A stretch of DNA of 64,000 bases. Source: Bifidobacterium breve (lineage in GTDB: Bacteria > Actinomycetota > Acidimicrobiia > Acidimicrobiales > Acidimicrobilacustridaceae). The stretch covers positions 1-64,000 of the forward strand of contig CAMCTY010000005.1 in assembly GCA_945878725.1 (NCBI GenBank), written 5' to 3'. Positions 7,993-15,445 of the stretch are shown one piece after another; positions within the stretch are counted from its first letter, which is position 1, and each line of letters begins with the position of its first letter. Both the position numbers and the translations under genes were made by a program. The notes under the pieces are model-generated. The model worked only from the letters and a program-made list of their open reading frames with translations, had not been told where the DNA came from and did no database searches.

Positions 7993-9114
7993 ATGACCAT
8001 CGACACATCTGCCGCCGCGTTCGCCGATCTTGCGACGCTTCTCGCCGACATCAATTCCGACGCCGATCACCCGCGTTGGAACTTCATGAACGATCTCGAT
8101 CGCGCGTCGTATCGGGAGTTCGCCATGCACTCAATGCAGCACGCGCTGCAGTTCTGGCTTGAGGCTGATCCGGCTCGGCCCCGCTTCCACCGCTGGTTCA
8201 TGCCGAACAAGAAACTGCTCGGCGACAATCCCGACACCGTCTATTACGGCACGGTCATCGACCCCACGAAGTCATACCGGATTCGAGGCAATATCGCCGA
8301 CGCCTGCTACACGTCGTTCACGGTTGAGGTCGGAACGGCCGGCGGCACGATGTCGCAGAAACTCGGGCACACCCTCAACGACGATCAGTTCGATGTCGAT
8401 GCGGCCGGAAACTTCGAACTGATCGCGTCCGCTGACGGAGACGGCCCGAACTGGTTGCGACTTGACCCCGAGGCCGGTTCCATCACCACGCGCCATTATT
8501 TCGAGTGGAAGCGATGTGCAGCGCTGGATCCGAACCTGCATGTTCCGTTGTCAATCGAACCGCTCGATGATCCCGGCCCGCCATCTGTGCCTGATGACGC
8601 CGCCGTGGCCGCAAACATCCGTCGGGTCATCACCTTCCTGCGCTCGGTGACTGTCGACTGGGGCCACACCCCCATGCCGCCCGGAGCGATTCCGTGGGTT
8701 TCGGCCGTGCCGAACACATTCACGAATCCCCCGGCCCATGACGGGAACCTCGCCATCGGTTACGCCGCGACCGACAACATCTACCGCAGCGCGCGTTGGG
8801 CGCTCGAGCCTGACGAGGCCCTTGAGATCCGGGGCGTTTGGCCCCGCTGCCGATTCGCCAACATCGTGCTGTTCAACAACCACATGCAGACACTTCCCTA
8901 CGACCGCCGGCAGGTTTCACTCAATCGCGTCCAGACCGAGGTCGAGGCCGACGGTTCGTTCCGGATGGTTCTCGCCCATAGCGATCCCGGCGTACCCAAC
9001 TGGCTCGATACGCGTGGACTGCATCACGGCACGATGTTCTGGAGGTTCCTGATCCCAACTGAGGCGCTTGCGCAGCTGGAAACTCGGGTTGTGAAGTTCT
9101 CTGATCTTTCCTGA
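7993..9114 (+). CDS. DUF1214 domain-containing protein (paralogue 1)
   Basis: A 373-residue protein without signal peptide. Recognisable DUF1214-type segments are LLGDNPDTVYYGTVIDP, IRGNIADACYTSFTVEVG, and near the end NRVQTEVEADGSFRMVLAHS followed by GVPNWLDTRG. A second copy of similar length lies at 9713-10831. DUF1214/DUF1254 proteins have no established biochemical role, though they often sit near hydrolases and redox enzymes in actinomycetes. The ATG has a strong AGGGGGA ribosome-binding site. A MOSC gene follows after 43 bp on the same strand. I do not assign a function; position inside the mycofactocin region suggests a role with its client enzymes. Confidence 0.8.
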   Translation: MTIDTSAAAFADLATLLADINSDADHPRWNFMNDLDRASYREFAMHSMQHALQFWLEADPARPRFHRWFMPNKKLLGDNPDTVYYGTVIDPTKSYRIRGNIADACYTSFTVEVGTAGGTMSQKLGHTLNDDQFDVDAAGNFELIASADGDGPNWLRLDPEAGSITTRHYFEWKRCAALDPNLHVPLSIEPLDDPGPPSVPDDAAVAANIRRVITFLRSVTVDWGHTPMPPGAIPWVSAVPNTFTNPPAHDGNLAIGYAATDNIYRSARWALEPDEALEIRGVWPRCRFANIVLFNNHMQTLPYDRRQVSLNRVQTEVEADGSFRMVLAHSDPGVPNWLDTRGLHHGTMFWRFLIPTEALAQLETRVVKFSDLS

Positions 9115-9157
9115 GATTTACTGAAAGTTCTGGGCCGGTATCGGTCAAACTGCTTCC

Positions 9158-9712
9158 ATGACTCACGTGCTCGAAGGAACCGTCACCAGCCTGCATAGCG
9201 ATGGCGGACACAACTTCTCAAAGCCAGCAATTCACGAGGCCGTCTTCCTTGCCGGGGTTGGAATTGAGGGCGATGCTCACTCTGGCCCAACCACACAACA
9301 TCTGAGCCGACAGAAAAAAGACCCGACTCGTCCGAATCTCCGTCAGGTACATCTTGTGGCCAGCGAAATTCACGCAGGCTTGCGGGCTGACGGCTTTGAC
9401 GTCCCGTTTGGTTCTTTCGGAGAGAATCTCACGACAAGCGGAATCGAACTCGGTGAACTACCCGTTGGTTCGACGTTGCGCCTAGGCGATGACGTCATCG
9501 TCGCGCTCACTGGTTTTCGCGATCCGTGCGCCCAGATCGACAATTTCCAAGAAGGATTGCGCGCCGCGGTTTCGTTCAAGCCCGAGGTTGGGCCTCAACT
9601 GTTTCGCAATGGTGTGATGTCGATAGTCATACGCGGTGGAACCGTACGGGTCGGCGACTCCATCAAGGTTGCGCTGCCGGCCGAACCGCACCAGCCAATG
9701 CAAAAGGTCTGA
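9158..9712 (+). CDS. MOSC domain-containing protein
   Basis: The 184-residue protein starts MTHVLEGTVTSLHSDG and contains GIEGDAHSGPTTQHLSR, FGSFGENLTTSGIEL, LRLGDDVIVALTGFRDPCAQ (conserved Cys) and MSIVIRGGTVRVGDSI. These are the standard blocks of stand-alone MOSC beta-barrel proteins of the YiiM/molybdenum-cofactor sulfurase C-terminal type. They bind or transfer sulfur or reduce N-hydroxylated compounds with molybdenum cofactor. No molybdenum-cofactor genes lie in the window. It follows the first DUF1214 gene and its stop abuts the stop of the second, convergent DUF1214 gene with no spacer. Confidence 0.88.
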   Translation: MTHVLEGTVTSLHSDGGHNFSKPAIHEAVFLAGVGIEGDAHSGPTTQHLSRQKKDPTRPNLRQVHLVASEIHAGLRADGFDVPFGSFGENLTTSGIELGELPVGSTLRLGDDVIVALTGFRDPCAQIDNFQEGLRAAVSFKPEVGPQLFRNGVMSIVIRGGTVRVGDSIKVALPAEPHQPMQKV

Positions 9713-10831
9713 TCAGACGAGATCGGGTGTGAGGTCTGCGAACTTCACGACCTCACACGTCGGCTTCTCGATGTCACCTTCTGGCAAGAAGAATCGGAAG
9801 AACATCGTTCCGAGATTTCGGCCTTCGGTATCGATCCAGTTGGCGTGACCGGGATCGGAATGAGCCAGCACGAGTGTGAAGCTTCCGTCTGCGTTCAACG
9901 TGGTGTTGGCACGGTTGCGACTGACCTGTCGGTTCACATAGTCGTACATCTGTGACCAGCGGTTCCAGAGGCACAGGTTGGCAAAGACGCACTCGGGCCA
10001 GCGACCGCGGATCACAAGCGCTTCGTCGTCACCAATCAAGTACGGCGCCATCGAATAAGCCGCATCAAAGGCAGCGAAAGCCATGTTGCCGGGAACAATC
10101 GGTTGCGGAAGTTCGTTCGGAACGCGAGAGACAAACGGAATCGGCGTGTCTTCCGTGGGTGCAATCGATGCAACGGTCTTCTGGCTTACGTGATTGATCA
10201 CGCGCTGCAGAGCGGCAGAGACTCGTTCGTCATTCCAGCGCTCCGGAGCCGGAAGGCTTTGCACCGCTTCGATACTGATCGGGACATGAAGGGTCTGCGA
10301 TGCCGACGCCGACCACGGGAACTCGAAGTAATGACGGGTGGTGATGCGGCCGCCATCTTCGGGAATCGCCAGCCAGTTTCGATCATCCGCTTTGCCGCCG
10401 AGACGAATCTTGTAGTTGCCGTCGGCGTCGACATCGATGTCGCTATCGCGCAGAACGCCAGACGTGTGAGTTGCGTAGCCACCCTCGGCCGCACCGGCCT
10501 CCATCGTGAACGAGGTGTATACGGCTCCGGCAAAGTTCCCGCGCACGACGTATTCGCGGCCCGGAGCGATTGGCGTCTCGAAGTACACGGCGTCGGAGTT
10601 GTCGCCAGTGAAACTGCGCGTGGGTGACACGATCCGGTTGAAAACCGGGCGATCGGGGTCGAATTCCTGATGCGAGTAGAGCGCACTCTGCAAAATGTGC
10701 GACAGGTTGCGGAATCCCTCGGCGACATCGTCATCAGTCATGACCGGGCCGGGCACCACCCAATTGTCGGCTGCGTCCTGCAGAACGGCCAACAATTCAT
10801 TGAATTTCGCGCGTGATTGCAACTCACTCAT
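9713..10831 (-). CDS. DUF1214 domain-containing protein (paralogue 2)
   Basis: A 372-residue protein aligned by eye along its length with the gene at 7993: FTGDNSDAVYFETPIAPG, VRGNFAGAVYTSFTMEAG, ALVIRGRWPECVFANLCLWN, and ADGSFTLVLAHSDPGHANWI. The pair therefore came from one duplication or from two members of the same family. I chose the ATG at 10831, which has GGGGGAAACC just upstream and gives nearly the same length as the paralogue; an in-frame extension to 10888 is unconserved. It is transcribed towards the MOSC gene and divergently from the SnoaL-like gene at 10944. Function is unknown. Confidence 0.8.
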   Translation of the reverse strand: MSELQSRAKFNELLAVLQDAADNWVVPGPVMTDDDVAEGFRNLSHILQSALYSHQEFDPDRPVFNRIVSPTRSFTGDNSDAVYFETPIAPGREYVVRGNFAGAVYTSFTMEAGAAEGGYATHTSGVLRDSDIDVDADGNYKIRLGGKADDRNWLAIPEDGGRITTRHYFEFPWSASASQTLHVPISIEAVQSLPAPERWNDERVSAALQRVINHVSQKTVASIAPTEDTPIPFVSRVPNELPQPIVPGNMAFAAFDAAYSMAPYLIGDDEALVIRGRWPECVFANLCLWNRWSQMYDYVNRQVSRNRANTTLNADGSFTLVLAHSDPGHANWIDTEGRNLGTMFFRFFLPEGDIEKPTCEVVKFADLTPDLV

Positions 10832-10943
10832 GGTTTCCCCCTGGATCATGGAATGCTGCATCCTCGCAAATCTGAGCCGGTGATGCACGCCGCATCCGAT
10901 CGGGATGCCGGGCTACCGTCACACCAGACACCCAGGGGGGACC

Positions 10944-11444
10944 ATGACCAGCAACGACGCGCGCCTTTCCGAGGCACTCGATTACCTCGACATCCGCCGC
11001 ATCCAGAACCGCTACGCCGACATTGTCACCCGTCGAGCGTGGGCCGAGCTTCACGAGATCATGCGTCCGACCTGTCGCCTGGAACTGAACCTCGGCGACA
11101 GCACGATGTCGTTCGACGGGCCCGGGGCCATCGGCGACTTCATCGGCGATCAACTCACGCAGTTCTCATTCTTCGAGTTCGTGATCCTCAATACCGTCAT
11201 CGACGTAAACGTTGAGACCGGCGTGGCCGGAGCCCGCATGTACATGCAGGAGCTTCGTCAGAACGTTTCTGATGGTCGGCGCACGAACGCCTACGGCGTG
11301 TATCACGACCGATTCGAGCGCCATGACGGCACATGGTGGATCGCTACCCGCAAGTACGGATCATTCTCACGCACTGCCATCGATGGACCCGAGAACGAAC
11401 AGGTCGTGTTTCCGCTGCCGGAATTCGACCTCCGCTCGCTCTAA
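10944..11444 (+). CDS. SnoaL-like / NTF2-like domain protein
   Basis: A 166-residue protein starting MTSNDARLSEALDYLDIRRI, then QNRYADIVTRRAWAELHEIM, the opening of many SnoaL_4-type alpha+beta cone proteins. Later segments AIGDFIGDQLTQFSFFEFVI and YGVYHDRFERHDGTWWIATR fit the strand-rich end of the fold. Such proteins act as isomerases, dehydratases or hydrolases on small hydrophobic substrates. The ATG at 10944 is preceded by AGGGGGG at optimal spacing; an upstream in-frame start at 10905 lacks this. It is a monocistronic plus-strand gene facing the unknown protein at 11462. The substrate is unknown. Confidence 0.78.
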   Translation: MTSNDARLSEALDYLDIRRIQNRYADIVTRRAWAELHEIMRPTCRLELNLGDSTMSFDGPGAIGDFIGDQLTQFSFFEFVILNTVIDVNVETGVAGARMYMQELRQNVSDGRRTNAYGVYHDRFERHDGTWWIATRKYGSFSRTAIDGPENEQVVFPLPEFDLRSL

Positions 11445-11461
11445 GGCGACTAGCGCGGAAG

Positions 11462-11887
11462 TTAGACGCTTAGATCGATCTCGTTGCCCTGGGCATCGCG
11501 GGCCTCGACGCGGCGCACGCCGGTCGGCGCGCCGCCCAAGCCAAGAGCCGACAGGATCTCGAACGCGCTGTCAGTGGCATTCGTCCCCGGCGGTTGACGC
11601 AAAGTCGCTCCTTCGCGGTCTTCGTCCAGCTGCCAGCCCCGACCGTCGAGCGCCGTCGCCACGTTGCGCAGTCTCGACGCGCTCAGATCGTTGAACCTCA
11701 CAACCAAAACGCTGCTGCCCCCGACCTTGGCGTTGATCACCAGCCGGTGCCAACCCTCAGGAGCTGACACCGACGCTGATCCATCCGTTTCGTTGATCAG
11801 AACGTGAGCACGGAGGCTCACGATTGCGTCGGTGAGGATGCCGACCGCGTCGAAATCGTCACAATCGAGTTCCAGGGGTTCGGCCAT
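11462..11887 (-). CDS. Hypothetical protein
   Basis: I do not recognise a family. The 141-residue product begins MAEPLELDCDDFDAVGILTD and alternates predicted strands and helices (HRLVINAKVGGSSVLVVRFN, LRNVATALDGRGWQLDED). There is no signal peptide, membrane segment or metal motif. Codon choice is like its neighbours and the ATG at 11887 is followed by an unbroken frame, so I consider it real. It is divergent from the mycofactocin-type SDR operon, with about 100 bp between the starts, and could therefore share its promoter region. Confidence 0.6.
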   Translation of the reverse strand: MAEPLELDCDDFDAVGILTDAIVSLRAHVLINETDGSASVSAPEGWHRLVINAKVGGSSVLVVRFNDLSASRLRNVATALDGRGWQLDEDREGATLRQPPGTNATDSAFEILSALGLGGAPTGVRRVEARDAQGNEIDLSV

Positions 11888-11988
11888 TCCCAAGCCTCGC
11901 ACGAGTCGGGGGCATGGCCGTAGGATTCGCTCTGTCGCTTCTCTGTCGGCACATCACACAGGGCGCCGCCATGGGGGAACCTCGGATC

Positions 11989-12810
11989 ATGGAATCACAA
12001 ACGGAACGTGACGCACCGGTCGCCATCGTCACCGGAGCGGCCCGCGGGATAGGTGCAGCCACCGCAGTTCGTCTTGCACGGCGCGGGTACACCGTTGCGT
12101 TGATCGATATTCCGGCCGAGTCGCCGGGTCGCATCGCCCCTGTTCCCGGCCCTTACGTCGCCGCCAGCAGCTCCGATCTTGATCTTGCTGCTGCTGCGTG
12201 CGGTGGGCGTGGTCACGCCTGGGCCGCCGATGTCCGAGACGACATTGCCCTTTCTGCCGTCGTCACGTCAGTGCTCGAACGCTTCGGACGCATCGATACG
12301 GTCATCGCAGCAGCCGGCGCAGTCGCGGGTGGCGTACCGCTCTGGGAAACAACCAACGACGTGTGGCGCTCCATGATCGAGATCAATCTCACTGGGGTGT
12401 TCAACATCGCACGAGCCACGATTCCAGCGATGCTGGCCTCGCCCGAACCTCGCAATGGCCGCTTCATCGCCGTCGCATCCGCCGCGGCCCATCACGGACT
12501 TCCCCAGCTCGGCGCCTACTCCGCAGCAAAACACGGTGTGGCCGGACTGGTCAAAGCACTCGCGGCCGAGCTCGGTTCCAGTGGCATTAGCGCCAACGCC
12601 GTCGCCCCCGGTTCGACCGACACCGCGATGCTGCAAGGCAGCGCGGCGATCTACGGCCTTTCCGATCCGGGAGCCTTCGCCGATCAGGCCCGCATCGGAC
12701 GTCTCATCGATCCCGACGAAATTGCGGCCACGATCGAGTGGCTGTGCACCGATGCCCCGGCGGCACTCACCGGAAGCGTCATCGACGTCGACGGCGGATT
12801 CCGACCATGA
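11989..12810 (+). CDS. Mycofactocin-coupled SDR oxidoreductase
   Basis: A 273-residue SDR with VTGAARGIGAATAVRLARRG, the active site AYSAAKHG and VIDVDGG. Between the second Rossmann strand and ADVRDD there is an insertion (PVPGPYVAASSSDLDLAAAA) like that of mycofactocin-associated SDRs, which bury a non-exchangeable NAD that only mycofactocin can re-oxidise. IAAAGAVAGG replaces the common NNAG motif, also as in that subgroup. The start is uncertain: ATG at 11989 is used, with GGGGGA 10 bp upstream; ATG 11971 is possible. It overlaps moxR by 4 bp and heads an operon that ends with mftE-mftF, so it is probably a dehydrogenase using the cofactor. Confidence 0.85.
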   Translation: MESQTERDAPVAIVTGAARGIGAATAVRLARRGYTVALIDIPAESPGRIAPVPGPYVAASSSDLDLAAAACGGRGHAWAADVRDDIALSAVVTSVLERFGRIDTVIAAAGAVAGGVPLWETTNDVWRSMIEINLTGVFNIARATIPAMLASPEPRNGRFIAVASAAAHHGLPQLGAYSAAKHGVAGLVKALAAELGSSGISANAVAPGSTDTAMLQGSAAIYGLSDPGAFADQARIGRLIDPDEIAATIEWLCTDAPAALTGSVIDVDGGFRP

Positions 12811-13751
12811 CCGGGTTCACCCGCAACGCTGTCGACGCGATCGGCTCGCGGGTCGTGGGCCGGCGCGGTGAGATCGAGGTTGTCGTCGCCGCACTCGGTG
12901 CCGATCGCCATGTTCTTCTTGAGGGACCTCCCGGTACCGGAAAATCCTCGCTGCTGCGGGCACTGGCTGGAGCCGCCGACACGGCCCTCGTCTTTGTCGA
13001 GGGCAACGCCGAACTCACACCAGCACGACTTGTCGGTACTTTCGACCCCTCCCGGGTACTCGTCGACGGCTACTCACCCGATGTGTTTCTCGATGGACCG
13101 CTGATCGAAGCGCTGCGCACGGGAGCGCTGCTCTACATCGAAGAGATCAACCGCGTTCCCGAAGAAACGCTCAACGTCATCATCACGGCAATGAGTGAAC
13201 GCGAACTCCACGTGCCGCGCCTCGGCCGTGTCGAGGCGGCAGCGGGATTCAGAGTCGTCGCCGCGATGAATCCGTTCGACGCGATCGGGACCGCCCGCAT
13301 TTCGTCGGCGGTCTACGACCGGGTCTGCCGGGTTTCGATGGGCTACCAAAGCGAAGCCGACGAATTTGAGATCGTGGCCCGCGAGGCCGGGGAAACTGGC
13401 GCAGGACCACTCGGCCGACGCGCGGTGCGCGTCGTGCGTGCGAGCCGCGAGCATCCCGATCTCCGTATCGGATCATCAGTTCGCGGTGCAATCGACATCT
13501 CGCTCCTCGCCGCACAGCTCGCCGCGATCCGTTTCGCGTCCCCGCTCGACGAGGCGGTCGGACTCGATGCTGCACTCGCCGCGCTTTCGGGCCGCATTCG
13601 GCTTCGCGAAGGCGGGTCCCGCTCACCCGAGGACATCGTGCGCGAGTTGTGGGCGGCTCATCCGCTCGAGTCCGCCGAGCCCGAGGGCGACGATCCGGCC
13701 AATGCCGACATGGCACCGCCGAGTTCGAGTGCCAGTCCGGGAAAAGCCTGA
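12807..13751 (+). CDS. MoxR-family AAA+ ATPase
   Basis: A 314-residue ATPase with Walker A LEGPPGTGKSS, Walker B LLYIEEINRVPEE, sensor 1 VAAMNPFDAIG and a sensor-2 region containing SSVRGAIDISLL. These are MoxR/CbbQ-type features. The C-terminal 30 residues are a Pro/Ser/Glu-rich tail. The start ATG overlaps the SDR stop (ATGA). MoxR proteins work with VWA-domain partners to insert metals or remodel and activate enzymes, as in NorQ-NorD and CbbQ-CbbO. The VWA gene follows directly. Being enclosed between a mycofactocin SDR and mftE, it probably acts on a mycofactocin pathway enzyme or its client dehydrogenase; that is inference. Confidence 0.9.
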   Translation: MTGFTRNAVDAIGSRVVGRRGEIEVVVAALGADRHVLLEGPPGTGKSSLLRALAGAADTALVFVEGNAELTPARLVGTFDPSRVLVDGYSPDVFLDGPLIEALRTGALLYIEEINRVPEETLNVIITAMSERELHVPRLGRVEAAAGFRVVAAMNPFDAIGTARISSAVYDRVCRVSMGYQSEADEFEIVAREAGETGAGPLGRRAVRVVRASREHPDLRIGSSVRGAIDISLLAAQLAAIRFASPLDEAVGLDAALAALSGRIRLREGGSRSPEDIVRELWAAHPLESAEPEGDDPANADMAPPSSSASPGKA

Positions 13752-14725
13752 GCCCTCAGCCCGGCACCGGTGGGGGCAGCGCCGAATCGGACGATGAGCG
13801 CACGCTCGAGGGTCAGGAAGCTCAGGATGCGCTCACCGAGGCATCGCGTCGCACATCGTCAAGGCAATCGCTCGCGCGAAATCCCGGGTTCGAGCAGATC
13901 TCTCCTGATGTCGGACAACTCGACGAAGCGGCGTTCGACGATGCTCTGCGCGACAACCCCGATGACGCGCTCGCGCTTCTCGCCGAACTGAGCGGGGCAA
14001 CCGACGAACGACTGCGGGCACTGGCCCGGCAACTTGCCGGTCGCGTCATGGTTGATGTCGTGCGCAGCGGTTCGACGCGTCGCCCTGGGATAGGCCGACT
14101 CCGTCATCGTCGTGCAGATCTCTCCACTGGCGAACTCGACATCGATCGCGGCCTCGAAGCCATCGCGTCTGCTCGCGCACGGGGAGACGCTCCCGCCCTT
14201 GATGAACTCATGGCTCGCGAGTGGTCGAAGCCGGAGTTAGCCCTGTGCCTCGTCGTCGATCGCAGCGGTTCGATGGGTGGCGATCGATTGGCGACCGCCG
14301 CCGTTGCCGCCGCCGCGTGTCTTTGGAGGGCCCCCATCGACACAAGCGTGATCGCGTTCAGCGATGACGCCTTTGTTCTCGCCGGTCAGGGTTCAGGGCG
14401 CGCTCCCGAAGGAGTCGTCACCGACCTCCTCCGCCTGCGTGGCCATGGCACCACTGACCTCGCCCTCGGCCTGCGAACAGCGGCAGCCCAACTCGAACGA
14501 TCGCGGGCATCGCGCAAAGTCACCATTCTCCTGTCCGACGCCCGGCCCACGGCCGGTTCCGATCCCGCCGAGATCGCTCGAAGTCTCGATGAGCTCGTCA
14601 TCGTCGCTCCCGCCGATGACGATTCCGAAGCGATTGCCTTCGCAGCGGCGACCGGGGCCCGATGCGTCGGCGTCGCCGGGCCGTCTGCCATTCCCGAGGC
14701 CATCGGAAACGCGCTGTTCGGCTAG
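13748..14725 (+). CDS. VWA domain protein, partner of MoxR
   Basis: The C-terminal half is a von Willebrand A domain with a complete MIDAS site: DRSGSMGG, the Thr in GHGTTDLALG and the Asp in LLSDARPT. The N-terminal half is helical, containing EAAFDDALRDNPDDALALLA and RALARQLAGRVMVDVV. The start is problematic. No ATG, GTG or TTG exists in frame between 13649 (GTG) and the conserved region; the GTG would overlap moxR by over 100 bp and add an Arg-rich leader typical of a shadow frame. A CTG at 13748 overlaps the moxR stop as CTGA and gives 325 residues, so I used it. The conserved region itself is certain; the start is not. Confidence 0.82.
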   Translation: MSPQPGTGGGSAESDDERTLEGQEAQDALTEASRRTSSRQSLARNPGFEQISPDVGQLDEAAFDDALRDNPDDALALLAELSGATDERLRALARQLAGRVMVDVVRSGSTRRPGIGRLRHRRADLSTGELDIDRGLEAIASARARGDAPALDELMAREWSKPELALCLVVDRSGSMGGDRLATAAVAAAACLWRAPIDTSVIAFSDDAFVLAGQGSGRAPEGVVTDLLRLRGHGTTDLALGLRTAAAQLERSRASRKVTILLSDARPTAGSDPAEIARSLDELVIVAPADDDSEAIAFAAATGARCVGVAGPSAIPEAIGNALFG

Positions 14726-14761
14726 TCCCCAGTGACACCCAATCGGTGGGATCATGACGAC

Positions 14762-15445
14762 ATGGGCCTGGGGCAGTTGCGAGATCGAACGTGGACGGAG
14801 ATGGCATCAGATCGCCGCCCGTTCTTGCTCATTCCTGTCGGGAGTTGTGAGCAGCACGGACCCCATCTTCCGCTTGACACCGATACCCGAATCGCCGAGG
14901 CCATCGCCGAACGCGTTGCCGACGGAACTCCGGACGTGGTCGTCGGACCGTCGGTCAACTTCGGGGCATCGGGTGAACACGCCGGTTTCGCCGGAACTCT
15001 TTCGATTGGTTCGGCAGTTCTTCACGACCTTCTCGTCGAACTTGGGCGTTCGGCCGATCAGTTCCGAGCAGTCGTGTTCGTCAATGGCCACGGCGGCAAC
15101 ATCGATGCCGTCCGCTCGTCAGTCGCGTTGCTTCATGGCGAAGGCCGCAACGTCAGCGCGTGGTCTCCTTCGATTCCCGATGGTGATGCACACGCTGGTT
15201 TCACCGAGACGTCCCTTCTTCTCGCCATTGATCCCGAGTGCGTGCGCGTCGATCGACTCGGGGCCGGAACCATCGCACCCCTGCGCGATCTTCTCCCCGA
15301 CCTGCGGGCCGGCGGAGTCCAGTCGGTCTCAACGAACGGGATTCTCGGAGACCCACGCGAAGCAAATGCGGTCGCCGGAATGACACTGTTCGATTCTCTT
15401 GTCACGCAACTTCTCGCGTTCCTCTCGGAAAATGGTGAATGGTGA
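14762..15445 (+). CDS. mftE: Mycofactocin peptidase MftE (creatininase family)
   Basis: A 227-residue creatininase-fold metalloprotease. Metal ligands and neighbours are visible in PVGSCEQHGPHLPLDTDTRI, in FVNGHGGNIDAV and in the later DAHAGFTETSLLL. MftE cuts MftA after MftC action and releases the modified Val-Tyr dipeptide. The ATG at 14762 puts LRDRTWTEM at the usual N-terminal place and has GGTGGG upstream; a GTG at 14732 would add ten residues. It follows the VWA gene by 36 bp and overlaps mftF by 7 bp, so mftE and mftF are translationally coupled. Confidence 0.94.
   Translation: MGLGQLRDRTWTEMASDRRPFLLIPVGSCEQHGPHLPLDTDTRIAEAIAERVADGTPDVVVGPSVNFGASGEHAGFAGTLSIGSAVLHDLLVELGRSADQFRAVVFVNGHGGNIDAVRSSVALLHGEGRNVSAWSPSIPDGDAHAGFTETSLLLAIDPECVRVDRLGAGTIAPLRDLLPDLRAGGVQSVSTNGILGDPREANAVAGMTLFDSLVTQLLAFLSENGEW

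Noticed and set aside
13649-14725. GTG 13649 as start of the VWA gene
   Set aside because: Overlaps moxR by over 100 bp and adds a leader (RVRRARGRRSGQCRHG) typical of an out-of-frame reading of moxR.
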